A DNA stretch of 64,000 nucleotides, from positions 1,040,001 through 1,104,000 of the forward strand of contig NZ_CP102589.1 in assembly GCF_032818155.1 (NCBI RefSeq), read 5' to 3'. This DNA comes from Niallia taxi. GTDB taxonomy: Bacteria > Bacillota > Bacilli > Bacillales > Cytobacillaceae. How positions within the stretch are numbered: the stretch's first letter is position 1; each line of letters opens with the position of its first letter. Below, in pieces: positions 1 through 10,803 of the stretch. The translations under genes were made by a program, and so were the position numbers. The notes under the pieces were generated by a model. That model did no database searches and was not told the origin of the DNA. It was given only the letters and a program-made list of their open reading frames with translations.

Positions 1-1
1 G

Positions 2-1291
2 ACAGGAGAGATTTATGGAGAAAGGAATCATGTTTCCATATTCCCGGCTTCCCACTTCGTTACACGAGAAGAAAAAATGAAAATAGCAATAGAGAATATC
101 GAAAAAGAGCTGGACGAACGGCTAGAAAAGCTAAGAGAGGACAATAAGCTGTTAGAGGCTCAGCGCCTTGAACAGCGCTGCCGTTATGACTTGGAAATGA
201 TGAGGGAAATGGGCTTCTGTTCGGGTATTGAAAACTACTCCCGCCATTTGACTTTAAGGCCGCCAGGCTCCACACCATATACATTATTGGACTTCTTTCC
301 AAAAGACTTCCTGCTTGTCATTGACGAGTCCCATGTTACATTGCCGCAAGTAAGGGGAATGTACAACGGAGACCAAGCGCGTAAAGGGGTGCTTGTTGAC
401 CATGGCTTCCGCTTGCCGTCTGCATTGGACAACAGACCATTAACTTTTGGTGAATTTGAGGAGCATATAAATCAGATGATTTGTGTTTCGGCAACACCTG
501 GTCCGTATGAAATTGAGCATACTCCAGAAATGATTGAACAGATTATCAGACCGACAGGATTGCTTGACCCAACGATAGATATCCGTCCGATAGAAGGTCA
601 GATAGATGATTTAATCGGTGAAATTCAAGAGCGTATTAAGAAGAATGAAAGGGTATTGGTTACTACCTTAACGAAAAAAATGTCTGAGGACCTGACGGAT
701 TATCTGAAGGAAATCGGTATTAAGGTTCAATATCTCCATTCTGAAGTGAAGACATTGGAGCGGATTGAAATTATCCGTGAGCTCCGTTTAGGCAAATATG
801 ATGTACTTGTAGGTATTAATCTGTTGCGGGAAGGGCTTGATATTCCGGAGGTATCCCTTGTGACTATTTTGGACGCAGACAAAGAGGGCTTCCTTCGTTC
901 TGAGCGTTCGCTGATTCAAACAATCGGGCGTGCGGCAAGAAACTCAAATGGGCATGTCATTATGTACGCAGATAAGATGACAAAATCCATGGAGATAGCG
1001 ATAAATGAAACGAAACGCCGTCGAGCTATGCAAGAGGAATACAACGAGAAGCACGGCATCACACCGCAAACCATCCAAAAAGGCATCAGAGATTCAATCA
1101 GAGCAACACAGGCTGCAGAGGAACCAGAAGAGTATTCTGCATCTGCCAAGCTGGAAAAGTTAACGAAAAAAGACAAAGAAGCAATGATTGCACAAATGGA
1201 AGCAGAAATGAAGGAAGCTGCAAAGGCTCTCAATTTCGAAAGGGCTGCAGAGCTTCGCGATTTGCTTCTTGAGCTTAAGGCAGAGGGGTGA
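2..1291 (+). CDS. uvrB: UvrABC system protein B (excinuclease helicase subunit), 5' end outside window
   Basis: Nucleotide excision repair: UvrB is loaded by UvrA at lesions, verifies damage with its helicase-like core and recruits UvrC. The frame is open from base 2, so only about the last 429 residues are present (family about 660). Visible are the family block [13 protein letters not shown] just before base 77, the DEAD-like box VIDESH, the helicase motif [15 protein letters not shown], the motif QTIGRAARN, and a C-terminal UVR coiled-coil ([18 protein letters not shown]) that contacts UvrC. It ends 8 bp before uvrA, forming a uvrBA operon. Any regulatory site for the operon (LexA is usual in the family) lies outside the window. 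Confidence 0.97.
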   Translation, partial: TGEIYGERNHVSIFPASHFVTREEKMKIAIENIEKELDERLEKLREDNKLLEAQRLEQRCRYDLEMMREMGFCSGIENYSRHLTLRPPGSTPYTLLDFFPKDFLLVIDESHVTLPQVRGMYNGDQARKGVLVDHGFRLPSALDNRPLTFGEFEEHINQMICVSATPGPYEIEHTPEMIEQIIRPTGLLDPTIDIRPIEGQIDDLIGEIQERIKKNERVLVTTLTKKMSEDLTDYLKEIGIKVQYLHSEVKTLERIEIIRELRLGKYDVLVGINLLREGLDIPEVSLVTILDADKEGFLRSERSLIQTIGRAARNSNGHVIMYADKMTKSMEIAINETKRRRAMQEEYNEKHGITPQTIQKGIRDSIRATQAAEEPEEYSASAKLEKLTKKDKEAMIAQMEAEMKEAAKALNFERAAELRDLLLELKAEG

Positions 1292-1299
1292 AGGCTTAA

Positions 1300-4176
1300 A
1301 TGGCAAAGGATAAATTGATTGTAAAAGGTGCAAGAGCACATAATCTTAAAAATATTGATATCACGATACCAAGGGATAAGCTTGTTGTGATAACTGGACT
1401 GTCAGGCTCAGGGAAATCCTCTCTGGCCTTTGACACCATTTATGCAGAGGGACAAAGGCGCTATGTGGAGTCATTATCAGCATATGCCCGCCAATTCCTC
1501 GGCCAGATGGATAAGCCGGATGTTGACTCGATTGAGGGGCTTTCTCCTGCTATTTCGATTGATCAAAAAACAACAAGTCGAAATCCAAGATCCACTGTAG
1601 GAACAGTTACGGAAATTTACGATTATTTGCGTTTATTATATGCAAGAATCGGCAGACCAGTATGTCCTGAGCATGGTGTTGAAATCACGTCCCAAACGAT
1701 TGAACAGATGGTTGACCGGATATTGGAATACCCGGAAAGGACGAAAATTCAGGTGCTTGCTCCGGTTATTTCCGGCAGAAAAGGAGCACATGTGAAGGTG
1801 CTCGAGGATATTAAGAAGCAAGGATATGTGCGTGTCAGAATTGACGGAGAAATGCATGAGCTGAGTGATGATATTGAGCTGGAGAAAAATAAGAAACACA
1901 GTATTGAAGTGGTTATTGACCGGCTTGTAGTCAAGGAAGGAATTTCTCAGCGTCTTGCAGATTCACTGGAATCAGCCCTGCAATTTGGCGGCGGAAAAGT
2001 AATCATTGACGTGATCGGGGAAGAAGAGCTGTTATTCAGTGAACATCATGCCTGCCCGATTTGCGGTTTTTCCATTGGAGAATTAGAGCCAAGATTATTT
2101 TCCTTTAACAGCCCATTTGGCGCATGTACTGAATGTGACGGTCTTGGTACAAGGCTTGAGGTGGATATCGAGCTTGTCATTCCTAATCCTAATTTGACAT
2201 TAAAGGAAAATGCGATTGCGCCATGGGAATCAATCAGCTCTCAATATTATCCGCAGCTTTTGGAAAGTGTCTGCAACCATTATGGCATTGACATGAATAT
2301 ACCTGTTAAGGATATTCCAAAAAATATGCTTGATAAAATTCTTTACGGGTCAGGAAAGGAAAAAATCCATTTCCGGTATGAAAATGATTTTGGACAAGTA
2401 AGGGAAAATGATATCCAGTTTGAGGGTGTTGTTCGCAATGTAGAGAGAAGATATAAAGAAACGAGCTCTGACTTCATTCGTGAACAGATGGAAAAATATA
2501 TGGCTCAACAGGATTGCCCGACATGCAAAGGCTATCGCTTAAAGAAGGAAGCCCAAGCTGTGTTTGTAAATGGCTTGCATATCGGCCAAGTGACAGAGAA
2601 ATCGGTCATTGAAGGAAAAAATTTCTTTGAAAACCTTACGTTAACTCAAAAGGAACAGCAAATTGCCAATCTTATTCTTCGTGAAATTTCAGAACGACTT
2701 GGGTTCCTTAATAATGTTGGCTTGGATTATTTAACGCTGAGCAGAGCTGCAGGGACATTGTCAGGCGGAGAAGCACAGCGAATTAGGCTCGCAACCCAAA
2801 TAGGTTCAAGATTAACTGGCGTCCTTTATATATTGGATGAGCCCTCCATTGGGCTTCATCAAAGAGATAATGACAAGCTGATTGATACATTGAAGCATAT
2901 GCGGGATATCGGGAACACGTTAATTGTTGTAGAGCATGATGAAGATACCATGATGGAAGCAGATTATCTTATTGATGTCGGACCAGGTGCTGGTGTTCAT
3001 GGCGGCCAAATCATATCGACAGGAACACCGCAGGAAGTAATGGCGGATGATAATTCTATTACGGGTCAATATTTGTCAGGCAAGAAGTTTATTCCATTGC
3101 CATTAGAAAGAAGAAAAAGTGATGGCAGAGAAATAGAGATTATTGGGGCGAACGAAAATAACCTCAAAAATGTCAATGTCAAAATTCCGCTAGGTGTGTT
3201 TACAGCAGTAACTGGAGTATCCGGTTCAGGGAAAAGCACCTTGGTAAATGAGATACTTCATAAAAGCCTTGCTCAGAAGCTGAACAGAGCGAAAGCAAAG
3301 CCTGGAGAGCATAAAGAAATCAAAGGAATTGAACAGCTTGAAAAGGTTATTGATATTGACCAATCTCCTATTGGCCGTACGCCAAGATCTAATCCGGCCA
3401 CATATACTGGTGTGTTTGATGATATTCGTGACGTTTATTCCACAACGAATGAAGCAAAGGTACGAGGCTATAAAAAAGGCAGGTTCAGCTTTAATGTGAA
3501 AGGCGGAAGATGTGAAGCTTGCCGCGGTGATGGTATTATCAAAATTGAAATGCACTTCCTGCCGGATGTTTATGTTCCATGTGAGGTTTGTCATGGAAAA
3601 CGATATAACAGAGAAACACTTGAAGTGCAATACAAAGGGAAAAATATCTCAGATGTACTTGATATGACTGTGGAGGACGCAGTATCCTTCTTTGAGAATA
3701 TCCCGAAGATACACCGTAAGCTGCAAACAATAGTAGATGTTGGTCTTGGATATATTAAACTTGGCCAGCCGGCGACAACCCTGTCTGGCGGTGAAGCGCA
3801 AAGGGTCAAGCTTGCTTCGGAGCTTCATAAAAGATCAACAGGAAAAACCTTTTATATTTTAGATGAACCGACGACAGGGCTGCATGTTGATGACATTTCG
3901 AGACTGCTTGTTGTTTTGCAGCGTCTTGTAGATAATGGAGAAACTGTCCTCGTTATTGAACATAATCTGGATGTAATTAAGGCAACTGACTTTATTATTG
4001 ACCTTGGTCCTGAGGGAGGAGACAAGGGCGGAACTATTTTAGGAAGCGGCACACCTGAAGAGATTGCTGAACTAAAAGGTTCATATACTGGTAAGTACTT
4101 AAAGCCCATCCTTGAAAGAGACCGTTTGCGTATGAAGAAAAGCATTAAAGAAGCGGAAGAAATAACAACAGGATAA
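1300..4176 (+). CDS. uvrA: UvrABC system protein A (excinuclease ATPase subunit)
   Basis: DNA-damage sensor of nucleotide excision repair; a dimeric tandem ABC ATPase that binds damaged DNA and loads UvrB. The 958-residue length is normal. Two Walker A motifs are seen (GLSGSGKSS about residues 33–41, GVSGSGKST about 639–647), two LSGGEAQR signatures, two ILDEP Walker B boxes, and zinc-binding cysteine pairs ([19 protein letters not shown] with CEVCHGK). The start is ATG with a GAAGG-type site after uvrB. It is followed by a terminator, so uvrBA forms a transcription unit separate from the yvl genes. No oddities. Confidence 0.98.
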   Translation: MAKDKLIVKGARAHNLKNIDITIPRDKLVVITGLSGSGKSSLAFDTIYAEGQRRYVESLSAYARQFLGQMDKPDVDSIEGLSPAISIDQKTTSRNPRSTVGTVTEIYDYLRLLYARIGRPVCPEHGVEITSQTIEQMVDRILEYPERTKIQVLAPVISGRKGAHVKVLEDIKKQGYVRVRIDGEMHELSDDIELEKNKKHSIEVVIDRLVVKEGISQRLADSLESALQFGGGKVIIDVIGEEELLFSEHHACPICGFSIGELEPRLFSFNSPFGACTECDGLGTRLEVDIELVIPNPNLTLKENAIAPWESISSQYYPQLLESVCNHYGIDMNIPVKDIPKNMLDKILYGSGKEKIHFRYENDFGQVRENDIQFEGVVRNVERRYKETSSDFIREQMEKYMAQQDCPTCKGYRLKKEAQAVFVNGLHIGQVTEKSVIEGKNFFENLTLTQKEQQIANLILREISERLGFLNNVGLDYLTLSRAAGTLSGGEAQRIRLATQIGSRLTGVLYILDEPSIGLHQRDNDKLIDTLKHMRDIGNTLIVVEHDEDTMMEADYLIDVGPGAGVHGGQIISTGTPQEVMADDNSITGQYLSGKKFIPLPLERRKSDGREIEIIGANENNLKNVNVKIPLGVFTAVTGVSGSGKSTLVNEILHKSLAQKLNRAKAKPGEHKEIKGIEQLEKVIDIDQSPIGRTPRSNPATYTGVFDDIRDVYSTTNEAKVRGYKKGRFSFNVKGGRCEACRGDGIIKIEMHFLPDVYVPCEVCHGKRYNRETLEVQYKGKNISDVLDMTVEDAVSFFENIPKIHRKLQTIVDVGLGYIKLGQPATTLSGGEAQRVKLASELHKRSTGKTFYILDEPTTGLHVDDISRLLVVLQRLVDNGETVLVIEHNLDVIKATDFIIDLGPEGGDKGGTILGSGTPEEIAELKGSYTGKYLKPILERDRLRMKKSIKEAEEITTG

Positions 4177-4189
4177 GCTTTTCTCTTCA

Positions 4190-4227
4190 AGCCGGCTTTA
4201 GAGTTTATTCTCTAAGCCGGTTTTTTG
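4190..4227 (+). terminator. Intrinsic terminator of uvrBA
   Basis: Inverted repeat CCGGCTTTAGAG / CTCTAAGCCGG (one bulged base) followed by a T-rich run just after the uvrA stop. Confidence 0.9.
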
Positions 4228-4321
4228 TATAAAATCACCACAGGCATTTGATGGTGGACATTATTCTTAATCCTTAACACTGCTCATACGATAGAAAGAA
4301 ATGTTTTATTCCCAGCTTAGA

Positions 4322-4348
4322 TGAAACTTTAAGATTGTTTCATTCGTA
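4322..4348 (+). promoter_or_regulatory. Putative SigW-type ECF promoter for yvlB-yvlC-yvlD
   Basis: TGAAAC at 4322–4327 and CGTA at 4345–4348 are separated by 17 bp, matching the Bacillus SigW consensus (TGAAAC, 16–17 bp, CGTA). The yvl operon is a SigW regulon member in B. subtilis, which makes the match credible. It implies a leader of about 160 nt before yvlB. The remaining 4228–4515 holds no gene that I can support. Confidence 0.78.
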
Positions 4349-4515
4349 GTAATAGGAAAGGGAAGCAAGTAAAAAATCCCGCTTATTACTGTATTTTTAG
4401 TAAGCCACAGGTGAAGAATGGACATAAAGAAAAGAAGCGGCAAGTATTATGCTCAAAGCTTAAAGTTTTACTTAAGTAGGGAAATATATAACAAGCATAT
4501 GGGGAGGCATTTAGA

Positions 4516-5625
4516 ATGGCTGATGAAAAAAGAAGAATTTTGCAACTGTTGGAAGAAGGGAAGCTTACGATAGAAGAGGCTCTGTCTTTAATTGAAAAAG
4601 CAGATGAAGCGGATTTGGTTAAAAAACTTAACAGTGAGGAGACTCCTGCTGAAGATTCTGTTTTTCAAGAAAAGAAGAAAGAACCATATCAGCAATCAGC
4701 TTTTAAATTTCAATCGGCGAAAGAGAAATTGTTCGACTTTGTAGATAATGCAGTGAAAAAAGTAAAGGAAGTAGACTTCGATCAGTTAAATATTACAAGA
4801 CATGAAGAAGTATCGCATATTTTTCAATTTACAGAGGTATTTCCAAAAAACATAGATGTTGATATACCAAACGGTGAAGTAGAGATTATTCCTTGGGACC
4901 AAGACGAAATTCGCATTGAGTGCAAGGCGAAGATATACAGAGTGGATTCGAATGAACAGGCGAAGGAATTGTTCTTGAAGGAAGTGCAAGTAAAGGCGAA
5001 GGAAGATATTCTAGAGCTTAAAGTAAATCATAAGTGGATGAAATTGCAGACGAAGTTTTATATTCCGAAAAATGCTTATCATATAGCAAAGGTTAGATTA
5101 TTTACGGGCTCCATTAAAACATACGATTTACTGGCAAATCAGCTTTATGCCAAAACAGCAAACGGAAAAATTACGATAAATGCCGGGCAAAGCGAAAAGC
5201 TTGAAGCGGATGCGGCAAACGGCAGTATTGTCATTGAAAACAGTGTGATTGAAAAGCTTGATGGAGAAACATTAAATGGTGCAATCAAGGCAGAAGGTTT
5301 CTTCCGAAAGGTCGACCTCCAATCATTTAATGGCAATATCCTTTGCATCAATCATTCAGAAGATATTGAAGTGCTTGAGTTGAACGGCACAACTGGAAGT
5401 ATTGAGGTTCAAGTACCAGACCAGCTTGCTGTTACTGGAAATTTAAAGACTAATTTTGGTGGATTTAATGTTGAATTGGAGGGTATACAAATAATAGAGG
5501 AAAAAAATGATGTGCTCCAAAAGGTGATGCAGTTCCAGTCCATTCAATCATTAGATAAACGAACTAAAATTGAAGCAAATACAAAAACTGGATCCATCAA
5601 AATTAAAAAGCGGGAGCAGCAGTAA
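4516..5625 (+). CDS. yvlB: YvlB-like DUF4097 envelope-stress protein
   Basis: A 369-residue soluble protein. Residues about 1–35 form the short helical N-terminal module ([24 protein letters not shown]) seen in YvlB-like proteins. From about residue 95 on it is a repetitive beta-helix-like DUF4097 domain with recurrent NG turns (TANGKITINAG, DAANGSIVIENS, TLNGAIKAEG, SFNGNILCI, GTTGSIEVQV). The start ATG has GGGGAGG 9 bp upstream. It is first in a three-gene operon with yvlC and yvlD behind a SigW-type promoter; the family is linked to cell-envelope stress but the biochemical role is not established. yvlA, present in B. subtilis, is absent here. Confidence 0.88.
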   Translation: MADEKRRILQLLEEGKLTIEEALSLIEKADEADLVKKLNSEETPAEDSVFQEKKKEPYQQSAFKFQSAKEKLFDFVDNAVKKVKEVDFDQLNITRHEEVSHIFQFTEVFPKNIDVDIPNGEVEIIPWDQDEIRIECKAKIYRVDSNEQAKELFLKEVQVKAKEDILELKVNHKWMKLQTKFYIPKNAYHIAKVRLFTGSIKTYDLLANQLYAKTANGKITINAGQSEKLEADAANGSIVIENSVIEKLDGETLNGAIKAEGFFRKVDLQSFNGNILCINHSEDIEVLELNGTTGSIEVQVPDQLAVTGNLKTNFGGFNVELEGIQIIEEKNDVLQKVMQFQSIQSLDKRTKIEANTKTGSIKIKKREQQ

Positions 5626-5643
5626 TCTTCGAAAGGAGACAAT

Positions 5644-5829
5644 ATGAAGAAATTAGTGCGCTCAACAAATAATCGGAAATTGGCAGGAGTTATCGGTGGA
5701 CTTGCAGAAAATATCAATGTTAATGCAAATCTGTTAAGAGTAATTTTCGTCCTGGCATTAATTCCGACTGGGTTTTCACTAGTGTTAATTTACTTATTAT
5801 TGACGTTTGTTCTTCCAAATGAGGTGTAG
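5644..5829 (+). CDS. yvlC: PspC-domain membrane protein YvlC
   Basis: A 61-residue PspC-family protein: a short N-terminal segment with the family pattern RKLAGVIGGLAENINVNANLLR (residues 12–33 region) followed by one hydrophobic helix (about 33–57). PspC proteins are envelope-stress sensors/effectors at the cytoplasmic membrane. AAAGGAG lies 6 bp before the ATG. It sits between yvlB (18-bp gap) and yvlD (6-bp gap), so the three are co-transcribed, and co-regulation by SigW is inferred from the upstream promoter. Confidence 0.88.
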   Translation: MKKLVRSTNNRKLAGVIGGLAENINVNANLLRVIFVLALIPTGFSLVLIYLLLTFVLPNEV

Positions 5830-5835
5830 GAAAAT

Positions 5836-6189
5836 ATGAAGTGGTTATTAGGTATTGTTATAAATGCAGTGTTTTTCATTGCGTTGGCAGGGTTGTTTAA
5901 AGATTCATTTTACCTTTCTGGTATAGGAGCAGCAATTGGAGCAAGTGTTATTCTGTCATTGCTTAATATTGTTGTTAAGCCTATCCTGATTCTTTTGACA
6001 CTCCCTGTAACAATACTATCCTTAGGTTTGTTTTTATTTGTAATCAATGCAATTACCCTTTCTTTAACAGATCACTTAATGGGAGACAGCTTTGAGATTT
6101 CAAGCTTTGGCATGAGCATGCTTGCAAGTGTCCTGCTTTCTCTCTTTAATATCATTATTCAGAATACAATGCTGAAAAGTGAAAAGTAA
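5836..6189 (+). CDS. yvlD: YvlD-family (phage holin superfamily IV-like) membrane protein
   Basis: A 117-residue integral membrane protein with about four hydrophobic segments and the family block LLSLLNIVVKPILILLTLPVTILSLGLF in the middle. In B. subtilis the yvlD product is part of the SigW envelope-stress regulon; the molecular role is unknown, and the holin label is fold similarity only. It starts 6 bp after yvlC and is followed by a terminator, so it closes the operon. Confidence 0.85.
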   Translation: MKWLLGIVINAVFFIALAGLFKDSFYLSGIGAAIGASVILSLLNIVVKPILILLTLPVTILSLGLFLFVINAITLSLTDHLMGDSFEISSFGMSMLASVLLSLFNIIIQNTMLKSEK

Positions 6190-6216
6190 ATTTGTTAAGA
6201 TGGTTTTAGCATGTGG

Positions 6217-6250
6217 AAAAGGCGGCGCATATGTGTCGGCCTTTTTTCTT
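6217..6250 (+). terminator. Intrinsic terminator of yvlBCD
   Basis: AAAAGGC / GCCTTTT stem with additional weak pairing inside, followed by a T run. The 140 bp between this and hprK also contain an inverted repeat TAGCAT / ATGCTA (6300–6325) and a plausible promoter TTAACA–16 bp–TAAATT (6283–6310), which I rate only moderately. Confidence 0.8.
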
Positions 6251-6390
6251 TTCCTTGAAAAAAGCTATACGAAAAACGTCAATTAACATAGTCAGAATCT
6301 AGCATAAATTTATGGAATAATGCTAAAATAAGATGATGCGATAAAGTTATTTAGTTAAAGCAGCATTGAACCTTTGAAGGAGGAACCCCA

Positions 6391-7317
6391 TTGGCTAAGG
6401 TATTAATAAAAGAAGTAATGGAAGAGTTTGATTTAGAACTGATCAGTGGTGAAGAAGGAATTAATAGACCGATTACGGTAAGTGATATATCTAGACCTGG
6501 ATTAGAGCTTGCAGGTTATTTTGATTATTATCCTGCAGAAAGGGTGCAGCTCCTTGGGAAAACCGAGCTTACATTTGCAGAGAAGCTAAGTGAAGAGGAG
6601 CGGGAAACAAGGCTGACAAGGCTTTGTAATGATATAACGCCAGGAATTATCATCACAAGAGGTAAAGAGGTACCAGCAGAATTAATAGAAGCTGCTGAAA
6701 GAAATGCCGTGCCTGTTATGCGTTCCAAACAGAAGACATCTTTATTCTCAAGCAGACTGACAAACTTTCTTGAGCGCAAGCTAGCTCCGACTACTGCTGT
6801 TCATGGTGTGCTTGTAGATATTTATGGTGTTGGTGTGCTTATCACTGGAAAAAGCGGTGTTGGTAAAAGTGAGACTGCACTTGAGCTTGTTAAAAGAGGA
6901 CATCGTCTTGTAGCAGATGACTGTGTAGAGATTCGCCAAGAGGACGAGGGAGTAATTGTCGGACGCTCTCCTGAATTAATTGAGCATCTGTTGGAAATCC
7001 GCGGATTAGGTATTATCAATGTGATGACATTGTTTGGAGCTGGTGCTGTCAGAAGTGATAAAAAAATCTCCATCATCATGTCTCTTGAGCTGTGGGAACA
7101 AAACAAGCAGTATGACCGCTTAGGCTTAGATGAAGAGAAAATGAAAATTATTGATACAGATGTAACAAAGCTGACAATTCCTGTTCGTCCTGGACGAAAC
7201 TTGGCAGTTATCATTGAGGTTGCAGCGATGAACTTCCGTCTGAAAAGAATGGGTGTAAATGCTGCACAGCAATTTACGAACAAGCTTGCTAACGTGATTT
7301 CACACGAGAATGCATGA
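6391..7317 (+). CDS. hprK: HPr kinase/phosphorylase
   Basis: Bifunctional enzyme that phosphorylates and dephosphorylates Ser46 of HPr and of Crh according to glycolytic metabolite levels; the sensor of carbon catabolite repression. 308 residues, normal. N-terminal HPrK_N domain to about residue 130, then a kinase domain with Walker [10 protein letters not shown] (about 153–161), the DDCVEI segment and the family signature [20 protein letters not shown]. The start is TTG at 6391, fixed by AAGGAGGAA 8–10 bp upstream. It opens an operon with lgt, ppaX and yvoF. One of its substrates, Crh, is encoded in this window. Confidence 0.97.
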   Translation: MAKVLIKEVMEEFDLELISGEEGINRPITVSDISRPGLELAGYFDYYPAERVQLLGKTELTFAEKLSEEERETRLTRLCNDITPGIIITRGKEVPAELIEAAERNAVPVMRSKQKTSLFSSRLTNFLERKLAPTTAVHGVLVDIYGVGVLITGKSGVGKSETALELVKRGHRLVADDCVEIRQEDEGVIVGRSPELIEHLLEIRGLGIINVMTLFGAGAVRSDKKISIIMSLELWEQNKQYDRLGLDEEKMKIIDTDVTKLTIPVRPGRNLAVIIEVAAMNFRLKRMGVNAAQQFTNKLANVISHENA

Positions 7318-7365
7318 TAGCCTTATAGAGAAAAATAACTAAAGGGGAAAAAGGGAGGAATAGTA

Positions 7366-8178
7366 GTGGAGAATATACAGCCGATTGATCCTATTGCATT
7401 TTCGATAGGAGGGCTAGATGTTCGTTGGTATGGTGTTATTATCGGAACAGGTCTTATCCTGGCTTTGATTTTGGCAATACGTGAAGGGAACAGGCGAGGC
7501 CTTGGAAAAGATGATTTCCCGGACTTAATGCTTTGGGCTATTCCGATATCCATAATATCTGCCAGAATTTATTATGTTATTTTTGAATGGGATTATTACG
7601 GCAGCCATTTAGGAGATATTCCGAAAATATGGCATGGCGGTATTGCCATTCATGGTGCGTTGATTGGTGCCATTATAACGACATACATATTTACAAAGAA
7701 AAAGGGCATTTCGTTTTGGAAAATGGCAGATATCGCAGCACCAAGCATTATTTTAGGTCAGGCGATTGGCCGTTGGGGCAATTTTATGAACCAAGAAGCA
7801 CACGGCAGGGAAGTAAGCCGTTCGTTTTTAGAAGGCTTGCATTTACCTCAATTCATTATTGATCAAATGTATATAAATGGAACTTACTATCACCCGACAT
7901 TTTTATATGAATCTTTATGGAATATTGTTGGTTTCATCATTTTAATGTTATTAAGAAGAGTTAACTTACGCAGAGGGGAAATATTCTTCTCTTACATTAT
8001 TTGGTACTCAATCGGTCGGTTCTTCATTGAAGGGATGAGAACAGACAGTTTAATGGTTGGTGATTTAAGAATGGCGCAGCTTATTTCCTTGGCATTGATC
8101 TTAGTGTCAATTCTGGCTGTTATTTACAGAAGGAAATCCGGATTGGCGAGCGAGCGCTATTTGGAGAGCGGTAACTAG
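7366..8178 (+). CDS. lgt: Prolipoprotein diacylglyceryl transferase
   Basis: Transfers a diacylglyceryl group from phosphatidylglycerol to the lipobox cysteine of prelipoproteins; cytoplasmic membrane. 270 residues with about seven hydrophobic segments and the Lgt signature [13 protein letters not shown] (residues about 137–149), plus the conserved HGG…HGALIG block. GTG start with GGGAGGA upstream. Second gene of the hprK operon (48-bp gap). The LprI-like lipoprotein further along this window would be one of its substrates. Confidence 0.97.
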   Translation: MENIQPIDPIAFSIGGLDVRWYGVIIGTGLILALILAIREGNRRGLGKDDFPDLMLWAIPISIISARIYYVIFEWDYYGSHLGDIPKIWHGGIAIHGALIGAIITTYIFTKKKGISFWKMADIAAPSIILGQAIGRWGNFMNQEAHGREVSRSFLEGLHLPQFIIDQMYINGTYYHPTFLYESLWNIVGFIILMLLRRVNLRRGEIFFSYIIWYSIGRFFIEGMRTDSLMVGDLRMAQLISLALILVSILAVIYRRKSGLASERYLESGN

Positions 8179-8199
8179 AAGTCAGAAAGGATAGATAAG

Positions 8200-8853
8200 A
8201 TGAACGGAAAAATTAATACACTGTTATTTGATTTAGATGGAACACTTATCGATACAAATGAACTAATCATTTCATCATTTTTGCATACATTGGAGTTCTA
8301 TTATCCTGGTAAATATCAACGCGAAGATGTCATTCCATTCATGGGCCCAACCTTAATGGAGACATTCGGCGGGATAGATGTAGACAAGGCAGAGGAAATG
8401 GCCGCTAAGTACAGGGCATTTAATATAGCTAACCATGATAATATTGTGACGATTTTTGAAGGTGTTTATGACACGATTAAGACTTTAAAAGAAAGTGGCT
8501 ATAAGGTTGGAATTGTCACGACAAAGTTGTCAGATGTAGTCAATATGGGCTTGCGTTTAACGAAGCTGGATGAATTTTTTGATGTCATTGTTGCACTTGA
8601 TCATGTGAAGAATGCAAAGCCAGATCCAGAACCAGTCTTAATGGCGCTGGAACAGCTCGGGTCTTCACCTGAGGAAGCAATTATGGTCGGTGACAACTCT
8701 CATGACATACTTGCAGGGAAAAATGCGGGAACAAAAACAGCAGGTGTAGCATGGACTTTAAAAGGAAGAGATTTCTTGGCTTCCTTGCAGCCAGATTATC
8801 TTTTGGATAATATGAGCGATCTGCTGACTATTCTTGAAGTGGAAGTTAAATGA
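8200..8853 (+). CDS. ppaX: Pyrophosphatase PpaX (HAD superfamily)
   Basis: Hydrolyses the pyrophosphate produced when HprK dephosphorylates P-Ser-HPr by phosphorolysis, pulling that reaction forward. 217 residues with all HAD motifs: [10 protein letters not shown] near residue 9 (nucleophile Asp), VTTK motif II, K in AKPDPEPV (motif III) and MVGDNSHD (motif IV). GAAAGGAT precedes the ATG. Its position in the hprK operon supports the specific call over a generic HAD phosphatase. The stop overlaps the next gene (ATGA). yvoD, present between lgt and ppaX in B. subtilis, is missing here. Confidence 0.92.
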   Translation: MNGKINTLLFDLDGTLIDTNELIISSFLHTLEFYYPGKYQREDVIPFMGPTLMETFGGIDVDKAEEMAAKYRAFNIANHDNIVTIFEGVYDTIKTLKESGYKVGIVTTKLSDVVNMGLRLTKLDEFFDVIVALDHVKNAKPDPEPVLMALEQLGSSPEEAIMVGDNSHDILAGKNAGTKTAGVAWTLKGRDFLASLQPDYLLDNMSDLLTILEVEVK

Positions 8854-9383
8854 GACGAACGACTCGCTATCCGGTGAGCGGTCCCAACTCTTTATGGCAT
8901 GTTTATAAAACAGTTCCGTTTCTGAAGGTAATCAAAAATTTCATCGTCATTCAGCTTGCAAGATATACTCCGTTTCTTGGATTGAAAAACTGGATGTATC
9001 GCAAACTACTGAAAATGACCGTCGGCAGGGAAACATCCTTTGCTTTAATGGTGATGGTCGACATTATGTACCCAGAAAAAATAAAAGTGGGGAAAAATAC
9101 GGTCATCGGCTATAACACCACAATTTTGGCGCATGAGTATCTCATTGAGGAGTATCGTCTTGGAGAGATAGTAATCGGTGATGAAGTGATGATTGGTGCG
9201 AATACGACAATTCTTCCTGGTGTGGAAATTGGTGACAAAGCAGTTGTTTCTGCAGGCACCCTTGTTCATAAGGATGTTCCTGCCGGCAGTTTCGTTGGCG
9301 GTAATCCAATGCAAATCATATATTCTGCGGACGAGATGCAAAAGCGGCGACAAAATAGTCCGATTTATATAGTAGAAGAATAA
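8850..9383 (+). CDS. yvoF: Left-handed beta-helix acyltransferase (YvoF-like)
   Basis: A 177-residue protein of the hexapeptide-repeat acyltransferase family. After a basic N-terminal region with a possible amphipathic helix (about residues 18–55) it carries hexapeptide repeats such as [33 protein letters not shown] and the typical end [15 protein letters not shown]. Substrate unknown; O-acetylation of a cell-surface or small-molecule target is the usual role. The start overlaps the ppaX stop by 4 bp, implying translational coupling; last gene of the hprK operon. Confidence 0.85.
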   Translation: MRRTTRYPVSGPNSLWHVYKTVPFLKVIKNFIVIQLARYTPFLGLKNWMYRKLLKMTVGRETSFALMVMVDIMYPEKIKVGKNTVIGYNTTILAHEYLIEEYRLGEIVIGDEVMIGANTTILPGVEIGDKAVVSAGTLVHKDVPAGSFVGGNPMQIIYSADEMQKRRQNSPIYIVEE

Positions 9384-9388
9384 AATAG

Positions 9389-9479
9389 GGCAACTCTAAT
9401 AATGAGTCTTATTTCAAAGGGAACGACAATAAGTCAGACCAATTTGGAAAAAGATCATGAGCTAGGGTTGCTTTTTTTT
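9389..9479 (+). terminator. Long-loop intrinsic terminator after yvoF
   Basis: GGCAACTCTA (9389–9398) pairs with TAGGGTTGCT (9463–9472; two G·U pairs), followed by eight T residues. The 64-nt loop contains a further hairpin CTTATT / AATAAG and a small CCAATTTGG dyad, so the closed structure is branched. It ends the hprK operon; a regulatory role is possible (see findings). Confidence 0.7.
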
Positions 9480-9514
9480 ATAAAAGAGAAAAGTCAGAAA
9501 ACAGTGTTTTTTAC

Positions 9515-9543
9515 TTGACCAAAAGGGATTGGAAGAGTAAACT
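9515..9543 (+). promoter_or_regulatory. Putative SigA promoter of the his operon
   Basis: TTGACC (9515–9520), 17-bp spacer, TAAACT (9538–9543). It gives a leader of about 70 nt before hisZ in which I see no T-box signature. Confidence 0.55.
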
Positions 9544-9618
9544 ACAACTAACCTTTAATTTGTTAGCATATTAGCGAACTAAAGTATTCGGAATATTCTT
9601 CTTTATGAGGTGTATAAA

Positions 9619-10803
9619 ATGAGCAGCTTGTTTATGTTTGAAAAGCCATTAGGAATGAGAGATAGTTTACCTGAAATATATGAAACAAAATATATAGTAA
9701 AGCAAAAAATGGACAAAGAAATAAAGCAATGGGGTTATCAATTTATTGAGACACCTACATTGGAGTACTACGAAACAGTTGGAGCAGCCTCTGCTATTTT
9801 AGATCAGCAGCTGTTTAAGCTACTCGACCAGCAAGGACATACATTGGTGCTTCGTCCTGATATGACTGCACCAATCGCAAGGTTGGCAGCTTCTAAACTG
9901 TTGAATGAAGACTTGCCGCTGCGCCTTGCCTATAATGCCTCTGTTTTTCGAGCACAGCAAAGAGAAGGTGGCAGACCTGCAGAGTTTGAACAAATTGGTG
10001 TCGAGTATATTGGTGACAAAACAGTTAGCGCAGACGGCGAAGGGATAGCGCTGATGATATCCTTATTAGAGAAGGCGGGCGTGCAGAAATATCAGCTTTC
10101 TGTTGGCCATATCGGCTTTGTGCAAGCTTTTTTTGAACAAATTCTTGGCACGAAGGAAAGAGCAGACGCCTTGACGAAATACTTGTATGAGAAAAATTAT
10201 GTCGGCTATCGTCAGCATGTGGATAATCTTTCGTTGTCTAGCATTGATAAACAGAGGCTTCATGATTTTCTGAAGCTAAGAGGTGGGGAGGAAATCATTC
10301 CTCTTGCATATAAGCTGATTGAAAATGGCAGTGGAACACAAGCAATTGATGACTTACAGCAATTATGGGACATCCTATTAGATTACGGTGTTGAAAATCA
10401 AGTTCGCTTTGATTTAACCCTTGTCAGCCATATGAGCTATTACACAGGAATTCTGTATGAGGCATATGCCGAAGGGGTTGGGTTTCCAATTGGAAGTGGA
10501 GGCAGATATGATCTCCTCCTCGCTAAATTTGGAAAGAACACAGGCGCAACAGGGTTTGCTATTCGCATTGATCATTTGCTGGAGGCATTAGGAAGTCTTG
10601 CTAGAAAAAGTGATATTCACTGCATTCTTTTCAGTGGTGACAGAAGAAAAGAAGCATTCGAACTGGCAAAGCAAAAAAGAGCAGACGGCTTTAAAGTGAT
10701 TACACAGGACATAAATGGTGTTGGCAACGTGGATGCTTGTACAAAGCAATATGATGAGATTACCTTGCTAGTCGGTAAAGCGGGAATGGAGGTTGTCAAA
10801 TGA
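9619..10803 (+). CDS. hisZ: ATP phosphoribosyltransferase regulatory subunit HisZ
   Basis: Histidyl-tRNA-synthetase-like regulatory partner of short-form HisG; required for activity and histidine feedback of the first step of histidine biosynthesis. 394 residues. Class II synthetase-like blocks are present: [46 protein letters not shown] and [13 protein letters not shown] place the start at ATG 9619 because AGGTG (9608–9612) is 6 bp upstream; the in-frame GTG at 9610 lies inside that site. Heads the hisZGDBHAF-IE operon; its stop overlaps hisG (ATGA). Confidence 0.95.
   Translation: MSSLFMFEKPLGMRDSLPEIYETKYIVKQKMDKEIKQWGYQFIETPTLEYYETVGAASAILDQQLFKLLDQQGHTLVLRPDMTAPIARLAASKLLNEDLPLRLAYNASVFRAQQREGGRPAEFEQIGVEYIGDKTVSADGEGIALMISLLEKAGVQKYQLSVGHIGFVQAFFEQILGTKERADALTKYLYEKNYVGYRQHVDNLSLSSIDKQRLHDFLKLRGGEEIIPLAYKLIENGSGTQAIDDLQQLWDILLDYGVENQVRFDLTLVSHMSYYTGILYEAYAEGVGFPIGSGGRYDLLLAKFGKNTGATGFAIRIDHLLEALGSLARKSDIHCILFSGDRRKEAFELAKQKRADGFKVITQDINGVGNVDACTKQYDEITLLVGKAGMEVVK

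Noticed and set aside
9544..9618. T-box or other amino-acid leader before hisZ
   Set aside because: No T-box sequence (AGGGTGGNACCGCG type), specifier loop or antiterminator/terminator pair in the leader.
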